From JAKRSD01 sp964473995 (lineage in GTDB: Bacteria; Bacteroidota; Bacteroidia; CAIKAF01): a stretch of 17,065 nucleotides of DNA. The notes beneath the pieces are model-generated. The model saw only the letters and a list, made by a program, of their open reading frames with translations. It was not told the DNA's origin and ran no database searches. Shown piece by piece: positions 1 through 7,400 of the stretch; position 1 is the stretch's first letter, and every line of letters starts with the position of its first letter. The stretch is from positions 1 through 17,065 of the forward strand of contig CAYYRB010000053.1 of assembly GCA_964473995.1 (NCBI GenBank). Direction: 5' to 3'. Position numbers and translations under genes: made by a program.

Positions 1-121
1 AGCAGTGCGTAGCACATGATCGGGTTTAAGTTTTTCTTTTGCAAAAAAGTAAAGCTTAAATTCCTTTTTAAATTTAGGTAATTGAATAAAACAAAGTAAA
101 CTTCCACAAAAAGTCAAAACC

Positions 122-1309
122 ATGGCAAAAGAAAAATTCGAAAGAACCAAACCGCACGTGAACATCGGTACGATCGGTCACGTGGATCACGGAAAAACGA
201 CCCTCACCGCAGGTATCACCAAAGTGCTTGCTGAAAAAGGGTTGGCTCAAATGAGAGATTTCTCTTCAATTGACAACGCTCCTGAGGAAAAAGAGCGTGG
301 TATTACCATTAACACGTCGCACGTTGAATATGAAACTGCGGCCCGTCACTACGCTCACGTGGACTGTCCGGGTCACGCTGACTATGTGAAAAACATGGTT
401 ACGGGTGCTGCCCAGATGGACGGAGCTATCCTCGTAGTGGCTTCTACAGACGGACCTATGCCCCAGACCCGTGAGCACATCCTGCTCGCCCGTCAGGTAG
501 GTGTACCCCGTATCGTGGTGTTCATGAACAAAGTGGATATGGTTGACGATCCTGAACTTTTGGATCTCGTAGAAATGGAAATCCGCGAGTTGTTGAGTTT
601 CTATCAATTCGACGGTGACAATACCCCTATCGTACGCGGTTCAGCTCTCGGAGCTCTTAACGGCGAAGAGAAATGGGTTAAAACCGTTGAAGAATTGATG
701 GATGCCGTTGATACTTACATTCCGCTTCCTCCACGTGATATCGATAAGCCTTTCCTTATGCCTGTTGAAGACGTGTTCACGATCACAGGTCGCGGAACCG
801 TAGCTACCGGCCGTATCGAAACCGGCATCATCAACGTAGGTGATGAGGTGGAAATCATCGGTATGCAGGATGATAAAATGAAATCTACCTGTACGGGAGT
901 TGAAATGTTCCGTAAACTTCTCGATAAAGGAGAAGCAGGTGATAACGTAGGTATCCTGTTGCGTGGTATCGATAAGAAAGATATCCGTCGCGGTATGGTT
1001 ATCGCCAAGCCGGGTTCTATCACTCCTCACACTGAATTCAAAGCTGAGGTGTACATCCTGAAAAAAGAAGAAGGCGGTCGCCACACTCCGTTCCACAATA
1101 AATACCGTCCTCAATTCTACCTGCGTACCACTGACGTAACAGGAGAAATTGAACTCGGTGACGGACGTGAAATGGTTATGCCTGGTGATAACGTAACCAT
1201 TACGGTAAAACTGATCGTTCCCGTAGCTATGGATAAAGGTCTCCGTTTCGCGATCCGCGAAGGTGGCCGTACCGTAGGTGCCGGTCAAGTTACCGAGATT
1301 CTTAAATAA
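122..1309 (+). CDS. tuf: Elongation factor Tu (EF-Tu)
   Basis: EF-Tu is the cytosolic GTPase that brings aminoacyl-tRNA to the ribosomal A site. The 395-residue length is normal for bacteria. All G motifs are visible: G1 GHVDHGKT (residues 19-26), the switch I threonine in GIT (62), G3 DCPG (81-84) followed by the catalytic His85, G4 NKVD (136-139) and G5 SAL (174-176). Domain 2 and domain 3 barrels follow and the protein ends GAGQVTEILK, so it is complete. The ATG at 122 gives the standard start MAKEKFERTKPH. There is no SD; the leader is A-rich, as usual in Bacteroidota. No convincing promoter is seen in positions 1-121: a weak -7-like TAAGTTTT lies at 27-34, and any -33 element would fall outside the window. 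A tRNA gene and secE follow, as at the tufB-type locus of many bacteria. Confidence 0.99.
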   Translation: MAKEKFERTKPHVNIGTIGHVDHGKTTLTAGITKVLAEKGLAQMRDFSSIDNAPEEKERGITINTSHVEYETAARHYAHVDCPGHADYVKNMVTGAAQMDGAILVVASTDGPMPQTREHILLARQVGVPRIVVFMNKVDMVDDPELLDLVEMEIRELLSFYQFDGDNTPIVRGSALGALNGEEKWVKTVEELMDAVDTYIPLPPRDIDKPFLMPVEDVFTITGRGTVATGRIETGIINVGDEVEIIGMQDDKMKSTCTGVEMFRKLLDKGEAGDNVGILLRGIDKKDIRRGMVIAKPGSITPHTEFKAEVYILKKEEGGRHTPFHNKYRPQFYLRTTDVTGEIELGDGREMVMPGDNVTITVKLIVPVAMDKGLRFAIREGGRTVGAGQVTEILK

Positions 1310-1327
1310 ATAGATTCAACTTGGGCA

Positions 1328-1366
1328 AAGTAAGATGTGTCATCCTCAAAATGACGCATCTTACTT
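1328..1366 (+). other. Long perfect hairpin between tuf and tRNA-Trp
   Basis: Bases 1328-1343 pair with 1351-1366 over 16 bp with one G-U pair and no mismatch, leaving a 7-base loop (1344-1350). It begins 18 bases after the tuf stop and ends 8 bases before the tRNA. No T-run follows on either strand, so it is not a classical intrinsic terminator. An RNase III-type processing site, a 3' stabiliser of the tuf mRNA, or a partial terminator are inferred possibilities. Confidence 0.75.
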
Positions 1367-1374
1367 ACCTGTTT

Positions 1375-1445
1375 ACGGGCATAGTTCAATGGTAGAATAG
1401 CGGTCTCCAAAACCGTTGATCTAGGTTCGAATCCTGGTGCCCGTG
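1375..1445 (+). tRNA. trnW: tRNA-Trp (anticodon CCA)
   Basis: The 71 bases fold into a full cloverleaf. The acceptor stem ACGGGCA/TGCCCGT has 7 perfect pairs (1375-1381 with 1438-1444). The D arm is GTTC/GAAT with GG in the loop. The anticodon stem is GCGGT/ACCGT around loop CTCCAAA, placing anticodon CCA at 1407-1409. A 4-base variable loop and T arm CTAGG/CCTGG with loop TTCGAAT follow. Base 1445 is G, the discriminator expected for tRNA-Trp. The CCA tail is not encoded (CAA follows the discriminator), so it must be added after transcription. Only 14 bases separate it from secE, so it is probably cut out of a shared transcript. Confidence 0.96.
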
Positions 1446-1459
1446 CAAAGAAAAAAGAT

Positions 1460-1654
1460 ATGTTGAAATTGAAGGAATATATAAACGAAAGCTTCAGCGA
1501 GTTGGTCAATAAGGTTACCTGGCCCACATGGTCTGAGTTGGCATCAAGTTCCATTTTGGTACTGATTTCTTCGCTCCTGATTGCGGGGGTAATTTTCGGA
1601 ATAGATTCCTTCTTCAGCTGGGGAATGACAAATCTTTACAAATCGCTATTTTAA
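1460..1654 (+). CDS. secE: Preprotein translocase subunit SecE
   Basis: SecE is the small clamp subunit of the SecYEG inner-membrane channel. This is the short single-span form (64 residues) common outside the Gammaproteobacteria. An amphipathic N-terminal helix (about residues 1-18, KEYINESFSELVNKV) leads into the conserved WPTW motif (21-24), then one hydrophobic span (about 31-50). The ATG at 1460 is the only sensible start; an A-rich stretch without SD precedes it. It lies between tRNA-Trp and nusG (11-base gap), the classic secE-nusG pairing. Identification rests on the motif, the topology and the location. Confidence 0.96.
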   Translation: MLKLKEYINESFSELVNKVTWPTWSELASSSILVLISSLLIAGVIFGIDSFFSWGMTNLYKSLF

Positions 1655-1665
1655 GCCAAGCCCAT

Positions 1666-2217
1666 ATGAGTGATATCCTAAAAAAATGGTATGTGGTGAG
1701 GGCCATAAGCGGTCAGGAGAAGAAGATTCGGGATTACATCGAATTGGAAGTACGCCGAAATAAGATGCAGGATCTGGTTTCCCAGATTTTGGTTCCCATC
1801 GAAAAGGTATATCAGATCCGCAACGGTAAAAAAACGATAAAAGAAAGAAGTTTATACCCGGGTTACATTCTTTTGGAAGCTGCTTTGGTGGGTGAGCTTC
1901 CCCACGTAATTAAAAATGTTACCGGCGTAATCAATTTTTTGGGTGCGGAAAAAGGGGGAAATCCCGTTCCTCTGCGTCCTACCGAATTGAACCGGATTTT
2001 GGGTAAAATGGATGAGATGGCCGAAACTACCGAGGAAATCAATATTCCTTATGTAGTGGGTGAGTCGGTAAAAGTAGTTGACGGACCTTTCAATAATTTC
2101 AGCGGAATCATTGAAGAGATTAACGAGGAGAAGAAAAAGCTGAAAGTGATGGTAAAAATCTTCGGTCGTAAAACACCGGTAGAACTAAACTATCTGCAAG
2201 TAGAAAAAGAAGGATAA
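1666..2217 (+). CDS. nusG: Transcription termination/antitermination factor NusG
   Basis: NusG binds RNA polymerase over the cleft, modulates pausing and links transcription to Rho or to the ribosome through S10. The 183 residues match the usual two-domain form. The NGN domain starts at KKWYVVRAISGQEKK (6-20) and carries the conserved YPGY (64-67). A linker of about 20 residues leads to a KOW domain (about 132-160) with the signature VGESVKVVDGPFNNFSG. The ATG at 1666 lies 11 bases after secE, and there is no SD. Tandem stops TAA TAA end the gene. It is cotranscribed with the L11-L1 genes, as in most bacteria. Confidence 0.98.
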   Translation: MSDILKKWYVVRAISGQEKKIRDYIELEVRRNKMQDLVSQILVPIEKVYQIRNGKKTIKERSLYPGYILLEAALVGELPHVIKNVTGVINFLGAEKGGNPVPLRPTELNRILGKMDEMAETTEEINIPYVVGESVKVVDGPFNNFSGIIEEINEEKKKLKVMVKIFGRKTPVELNYLQVEKEG

Positions 2218-2246
2218 TAAACAGGTTAATATAAACAACACATAAA

Positions 2247-2693
2247 ATGGCCAAGCAAGTTGCTGCAATGATTAAGTTGCAAATTAAGGGAGGCGCCGCG
2301 AATCCTTCGCCGCCGGTCGGACCTGCTCTTGGTGCCAAAGGTGTTAACATCATGGAGTTCTGTAAGCAGTTTAATGCCAGAACCCAGGACAAGGCCGGTA
2401 AGGTTTGCCCCGTTTTAATAACGGTTTATGCAGACAAATCTTTCGACTTTGTGGTGAAAACTCCTCCGGCAGGCGTGTTGATCAAGGAAGCCATTAAATT
2501 ACAGAAGGGCTCTCCTGAATCAAATCGCAAGAAAGTAGGTTCGATCACGTGGGACAAGATTCGTGCGATTGCCGAAGAAAAAATGCCCGATTTAAATTGC
2601 TTTACCGTGGAGTCTGCCATGAAAATGGTGGCCGGAACGGCTCGAAGCATGGGCGTAACCGTGGAAGGCGAACCGCCTTTTGCTAAAAATTAA
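2247..2693 (+). CDS. rplK: 50S ribosomal protein L11 (uL11)
   Basis: L11 forms the GTPase-associated centre at the stalk base with 23S rRNA and L10, contacting elongation factors. The 148 residues are slightly longer than the E. coli protein. The N-terminal domain shows IKLQIKGGAANPSPPVGPALGAKGVNI (residues 9-35), with the proline-rich segment bound by thiopeptide antibiotics. The RNA-binding C-terminal domain includes the conserved GTARSMGVTVEG near the end. The ATG at 2247 has an A-rich leader without SD, in contrast with the next gene. The 29-base gap after nusG suggests one transcript. Confidence 0.98.
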   Translation: MAKQVAAMIKLQIKGGAANPSPPVGPALGAKGVNIMEFCKQFNARTQDKAGKVCPVLITVYADKSFDFVVKTPPAGVLIKEAIKLQKGSPESNRKKVGSITWDKIRAIAEEKMPDLNCFTVESAMKMVAGTARSMGVTVEGEPPFAKN

Positions 2694-2696
2694 CGG

Positions 2697-2703
2697 AGGA
2701 GGT
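2697..2703 (+). promoter_or_regulatory. Strong Shine-Dalgarno sequence for rplA
   Basis: AGGAGGT sits in the 14-base rplK-rplA gap, 4 bases before the ATG at 2708, and is part of the longer run GGAGGAGGT (2695-2703). It is complementary to the 16S 3' end over 7 bases. Most genes here have no such site, as is usual in Bacteroidota, so its presence is informative. Confidence 0.85.
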
Positions 2704-2707
2704 AAGT

Positions 2708-3403
2708 ATGGCAAAAGTATCAAAAAACAGAAAAAAAGCCTTGGCTCTTGTAGACAAGAACAAGACTTATGAATTGGCTGAAGCTGCTGAACTTCTCAAA
2801 AAACTCACGTTCGCTAAGTTTGACGAGTCCGTGGATCTCAATGTCCGTTTGGGTGTTGATCCCCGTAAGGCCGATCAGATGGTGCGCGGGTCGGTAAAAC
2901 TACCTCACGGTATCGGTAAAAGTGTTCGGGTATTGGTACTCTGTACTCCCGACAAAGAAGCCGAAGCCACCGAGGCAGGTGCTGATTTTGTGGGTCTGGA
3001 CGACTACATCGAAAAAATCAAACAAGGTTGGACCGATGTGGACGTAATTGTATGTACCCCCAACGTAATGGGTAAAGTGGGAGCCTTGGGTAGAATCCTC
3101 GGTCCCCGTGGTTTGATGCCGAATCCCAAAACCGGAACGGTAACCCTGGAGGTTGGTAAAGCCGTAACTGAAACGAAAGCGGGTAAAATCGATTTTAAAG
3201 TGGATAAAACGGGTATCGTGCACAGCTCGGTAGGTCGTGTTTCCTTCGATGCGGACAAAATCGCCGACAACGCGAAAGAATTTTTGTCTACCATCGTCAA
3301 ATTGAAACCGTCCACGGCAAAAGGTACCTATGTGAAGAGTGTTCACATTTCCACCACGATGAGCCCCGGTATTCGTTTGGATTCATCTAAGTTTAACATG
3401 TAA
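2708..3403 (+). CDS. rplA: 50S ribosomal protein L1 (uL1)
   Basis: L1 forms the mobile stalk on the E-site side of the large subunit and helps release deacylated tRNA; in several bacteria it also represses its own operon by binding the mRNA. The 231 residues are of normal length. Conserved landmarks are LGVDPRKADQMVRGSVKLPHG in domain I, a second domain around VLVLCTPDKEAEATEAGADFVG, the glycine-rich GRILGPRGLMPNPKTGTV (residues 128-145), and the C-terminal return to domain I ending SPGIRLDSS. The ATG at 2708 is fixed by a strong SD. I did not identify an L1-binding mimic in the 29-base rplK leader. Confidence 0.98.
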   Translation: MAKVSKNRKKALALVDKNKTYELAEAAELLKKLTFAKFDESVDLNVRLGVDPRKADQMVRGSVKLPHGIGKSVRVLVLCTPDKEAEATEAGADFVGLDDYIEKIKQGWTDVDVIVCTPNVMGKVGALGRILGPRGLMPNPKTGTVTLEVGKAVTETKAGKIDFKVDKTGIVHSSVGRVSFDADKIADNAKEFLSTIVKLKPSTAKGTYVKSVHISTTMSPGIRLDSSKFNM

Positions 3404-3408
3404 CGGAT

Positions 3409-3415
3409 AAGGAGG
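3409..3415 (+). promoter_or_regulatory. Strong Shine-Dalgarno sequence for rplJ
   Basis: AAGGAGG lies in the 20-base rplA-rplJ gap, 8 bases before the ATG at 3424. With the rplA site it is one of only two clear SD sequences seen in front of genes in the window. Confidence 0.85.
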
Positions 3416-3423
3416 AACAAGTC

Positions 3424-3948
3424 ATGACAAGAGAAGAAAAAAAGGCGATCATTGACGATCTCACCGTTGCACTGAAAAGCTCGGGAATTGTTTACATGGC
3501 CAACCCTGAGGGGATGACCGTAGAAAAGTCGAATCTGCTGCGCAGAAAATGTTTTGAGAAAAACATCTCCTTCCGCGTAGTGAAGAACACGCTCCTACGC
3601 AAAGCTATGGAGGCGTCCGAAAAGGATTTCTCTCCGGTGTTTTCCGAGCTGAAGGGAACTACGGCAATTTTCACCAGTGATGTGCCTAACGGGCCAGCCA
3701 AGCTGATTAAGGATTTTCAAAAGACCACTGACAAATTGGTGTTCAAAGCAGCCTATGTAAACGAGGATTGCTACGTAGGATCCAATCAGCTGGAAAGTCT
3801 GGTTAACATCAAAACACGTGATGAGTTGATCGCGGATGTAGTTTACATGCTGCAATCACCCATCAGAAATGTACTTAGCGCTCTTCAGGCCAATGGCGAT
3901 CAAGGGGTTGCGGGCTTGGTGAAAGCTTTGGAAGAAAGAAACAAATAA
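3424..3948 (+). CDS. rplJ: 50S ribosomal protein L10 (uL10)
   Basis: L10 anchors the L7/L12 dimers to the stalk base. The N-terminal domain binds 23S rRNA next to L11, and a long C-terminal helix carries the L7/L12 dimers. The 174 residues match the family. It opens MTREEKKAIIDDLTVALKSS, contains the conserved region FRVVKNTLLRKAM, and ends in a helical tail VLSALQANGDQGVAGLVKALEERNK. The start is fixed by an SD 8 bases upstream. Because only 20 bases separate it from rplA, any L10-binding leader structure of the E. coli type would have to lie within the 3' end of rplA. Tandem TAA TAA stops end the gene. Confidence 0.98.
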   Translation: MTREEKKAIIDDLTVALKSSGIVYMANPEGMTVEKSNLLRRKCFEKNISFRVVKNTLLRKAMEASEKDFSPVFSELKGTTAIFTSDVPNGPAKLIKDFQKTTDKLVFKAAYVNEDCYVGSNQLESLVNIKTRDELIADVVYMLQSPIRNVLSALQANGDQGVAGLVKALEERNK

Positions 3949-4004
3949 TAAAAAAAACAAAAGGTTATTCAACATTTTCAATTTCAATTTTAAATCAAAA
4001 CAAA

Positions 4005-4385
4005 ATGGCAGACGTTAAAAATTTAGCAGAACAACTGGTTGGCTTAACGGTAAAAGAAGTTAAGGAACTTGCTGATATTTTAGAAAATGAGTACGGTATC
4101 AAGCCGGCTGCAGCTGCAGCGGTAATGGTAGCCGGAGGCGGTGCAGCCGGAGGCGGTGAAGCCGTAGAAGAAAAAACATCTTTTGATGTGATTCTGAAAA
4201 ACGGCGGTGCCAACAAGTTGGCTGTTGTTAAGCTTGTGAAAGACCTTACCGGTTTAGGTCTTAAAGAAGCCAAAGATCTCGTTGACGGAGCTCCGAAACC
4301 TGTGAAAGAAGGCGTAAGCAAAGAAGAAGCTGAGTCTGTTAAATCACAGTTGACTGAGGCCGGTGCAGAGGTTGAGGTTAAGTAA
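4005..4385 (+). CDS. rplL: 50S ribosomal protein L7/L12 (bL12)
   Basis: This protein is present in several copies per ribosome as dimers on L10 and recruits translational GTPases. The 126 residues follow the normal plan: an N-terminal dimerisation helical domain (about 1-33), a flexible Ala/Gly hinge (about 35-52), and a globular C-terminal domain (about 57-126) with the conserved KNGGANKLAVVKLVKDLTGLGLKEAKDLVDGAPKPVKEG. A 56-base A/T-rich leader without SD precedes the ATG at 4005. L7/L12 must be made in excess over L10, so this gene probably has stronger translation or extra transcription; I saw no clear promoter in the gap. Confidence 0.98.
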   Translation: MADVKNLAEQLVGLTVKEVKELADILENEYGIKPAAAAAVMVAGGGAAGGGEAVEEKTSFDVILKNGGANKLAVVKLVKDLTGLGLKEAKDLVDGAPKPVKEGVSKEEAESVKSQLTEAGAEVEVK

Positions 4386-4412
4386 TATAAAGATTTTCAT
4401 ATCTTTTCGGTT

Positions 4413-4442
4413 AGGCTTCTACCCAATTTTGGGTAGAAGTCT
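4413..4442 (+). terminator. Hairpin in the rplL-rpoB gap (attenuator-like)
   Basis: Bases 4413-4425 pair with 4430-4442 over 13 bp with one G-U pair and a 4-base loop (4426-4429). The core is CTTCTACCCA / TGGGTAGAAG. A small second stem CCCG/CGGG follows at 4446-4457, then ATTTTTG at 4463-4469. In E. coli the rplL-rpoB gap holds a partial terminator and an RNase III site that lower rpoBC expression below that of rplJL; the position suggests the same role here by analogy. The T-run does not directly follow the main stem, so strong termination is not expected. Confidence 0.6.
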
Positions 4443-4494
4443 TTACCCGTTTACGGGGGTTCATTTTTGATTTATAACTTTAATACGTTTTATC

Positions 4495-7400
4495 TTGGCT
4501 CAAGCGACAGAAAATAAAAGGATCAGTTTTGCTAAGGCGAAACACGTGGTGGATCATCCGGACTTTCTGGATATTCAGCTGCAATCTTTCCGCGATTTTT
4601 TCCAGTTGGAAACCACACCGGAAAACAGGACCAACGAAGGCCTTTTTGCCGTATTTGCCGAAAACTTTCCCATAACCGATTCACGCAATCAGTTTGTGTT
4701 GGAGTTTTTGGACTATTTCGTTGATCCGCCGCGTTACTCCATCGATGAATGCATCGAGCGCGGACTTACTTACAGTGTGCCTCTTAAGGCAAAGCTGAAA
4801 TTGTACTGTACCGATCCCGAGCACGAAGATTTTGAAACCATCGTACAGGATGTGTATTTGGGTACCATTCCCTACATGACCCCCAAAGGAACTTTCGTAA
4901 TCAACGGAGCCGAAAGGGTAGTCGTTTCTCAGTTGCACCGCTCTCCCGGAGTGTTTTTCGGGCAAAGCCGTCACGCGAATGGAACCAAGCTGTACTCAGC
5001 CCGGGTTATCCCTTTCAAAGGTTCCTGGATTGAATTTGCGACGGACATCAATAACGTGATGTATGCTTACATTGACCGGAAGAAAAAGCTGCCCGTAACC
5101 ACGCTCCTGCGTGCCATCGGTTTTGAGTCGGATAAAGATATCCTTGAAATTTTCAACCTCGCAGACGAAATCAAGGTAAACAAGGCAAACCTTAAAAAGC
5201 TTCAGGGCCGTAAACTGGCCGCCCGTGTTCTCCGCACCTGGGTGGAAGATTTCGTGGATGAAGATACCGGTGAACAACTTTCCATCAAACGGAGTGAAGT
5301 ACTCCTGGAACGCGAAACGATTCTTGAGAAAGATCATTTGGATATGATCTTGGAGTCAGGCGAGAAAACCATCATTCTGCACAAGGAAGATGTAAACTCC
5401 GCCGATTATGAGATCATCTACAATACGCTGCAAAAAGATACTACCAACTCCGAAGTAGAGGCCGTGGAATACATCTATCGCGTTCTGCGTAACGCCGAAC
5501 CGCCCGATGAAGAAACTGCCCGCGGCGTTCTGGAGAAATTGTTCTTCTCCGATAAGCGTTATGATCTAGGTGAAGTAGGCCGTTTCCGTATCAACCGGAA
5601 ATTGAACCTGAATTTCCCCATGGAAACGCGTATCCTTACCAAGGACGACATTATTTCAATCATTAAATATTTGATTCAGTTGATTAATTCACGTGCCAAC
5701 GTGGATGATATTGATCACCTGAGTAACCGTAGGGTGCGCACCGTAGGTGAGCAGCTTTACAACCAATTCGGTGTGGGATTGGCCCGTATGGCCAGAACTA
5801 TCCGTGAGCGTATGAACGTACGCGACAATGAGGTGTTTACCCCCATTGATTTGATTAATGCCAAGACGTTGTCTTCGGTGATTAACTCATTCTTTGGAAC
5901 CAATCAGCTTTCACAGTTCATGGACCAGACCAACCCGCTGGCTGAGATTACGCACAAGCGTCGTCTTTCGGCTCTCGGGCCCGGCGGTCTATCCAGGGAG
6001 CGCGCCGGATTTGAGGTGCGTGACGTACACTACACACACTATGGACGTTTGTGTACCATTGAAACTCCTGAAGGACCGAACATCGGTTTGATTTCCTCGC
6101 TTTGCGTTTATGCCAAAATAAACCGCCTCGGATTCATTGAAACTCCCTACCGTAAGGTAGAAAACGGGGTGGTGAAACTGAATGAAGAGCCGGTATATTT
6201 TTCTGCTGAAGAAGAAGAGGCATCTACCATAGCCCAGGCAAACGCTCCGGTGAATAATAAAGGTCACTTCGAAAGCCAGCGGATTAAAGCGCGTTTTGAA
6301 GCGGATTATCCGGTGACCGATCCTTCCAATATTCAGTTGATGGACGTTGCTCCTAACCAGATTGCTTCCATCGCAGCCTCGTTGATTCCATTTTTGGAAC
6401 ACGATGACGCGAACCGGGCGCTCATGGGTTCAAACATGATGCGTCAGGCCGTTCCGCTGTTGAAGCCTCAGGCTCCAATCGTGGGTACAGGCTTGGAGGA
6501 GCGCGTGGCAAGGGATTCACGTCTGTTGTTGAATGCCGAGTTTGACGGGGTGGTGGAAGCGGTAGACTCCCGCACCATCACCATCCGCTATACCCGTGAT
6601 GAAACGGAAAAACTGGTAAGTTTTGAGGATGATACGAAATCCTACAACTTGATCAAATTCCGCAAAACAAACCAAAGTACAACCACTACGCTTCGTCCCA
6701 TCGTGAAGAAGGGGCAGAAAGTGAAAAAAGGACAGGTGCTTTGCGAGGGATTTGCTACCGAAGACGGTGAGTTGGCCCTTGGTCAAAACCTTCAGGTGGC
6801 TTTCATGCCATGGAAAGGATACAACTTTGAGGATGCCATCGTAATATCTGAAAAAATCGTTTCTGATGACATGTTCACTTCCATCCATATTGATGAGTTC
6901 ATCATGGAGGTGCGCGATACCAAAATGGGACTCGAAGAGTTGACGGCTGACATTCCGAACGTAAGTGAGGAGGCCACCCGCGATTTGGACGAGAACGGAA
7001 TCATACGCATCGGCGCCGAAGTGAAACCGGGTGATATCCTCATCGGAAAGATTACTCCCAAAGGGGAGTCTGATCCTTCGCCTGAGGAAAAGCTACTCCG
7101 TGCCATCTTCGGTGATAAAGCCGGCGATGTGAAGGATGCTTCCATGAAAGCTCCACCGTCCATGTTCGGTGTAGTGATCGATAAAAAACTGTTTTCACGT
7201 GCTGTAAAAGATAAGCGGGCTAAAGCTGAAGAGAAAAAAGAACTTGAGCTGCTCGAAAAAGAGTACGACAAGTTGTTTGGCGAGCTGAAAGAGAAACTGC
7301 TCCAAAAACTGTCTGTGATTCTGGAGGGTAAAACGTCTAACGGTGTATTTACACTCATTCGTGAGGAAATGGTGAAAAAGGGTGTTAAGTTTACCCGTAA

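Noticed and set aside
1..121. A tRNA end or a clear promoter upstream of tuf
   Set aside because: The first 30 bases do not form a T arm or an acceptor end. The only -7-like match (27-34) is imperfect and its partner would lie outside the window.
470..497. No reportable change in the rifampicin-binding region of RpoB (this entry uses residue numbers; bases about 5902-5985)
   Set aside because: The residues at the main resistance positions match the sensitive form. The alanine at the E. coli S522 position appears to be usual for Bacteroidota from memory, so I do not claim resistance.
641..1288. A 215-codon minus-strand frame inside tuf, and a similar one at 11686-12336 inside rpoC
   Set aside because: Both are shadows of strongly codon-biased genes. 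The histidine- and phenylalanine-rich translations match no family, and no separate start signals are seen.
3404..3423. An E. coli-style L10 leader regulating rplJL
   Set aside because: The gap is only 20 bases and is mostly SD sequence. A binding structure could lie in the end of rplA, but I could not recognise one.
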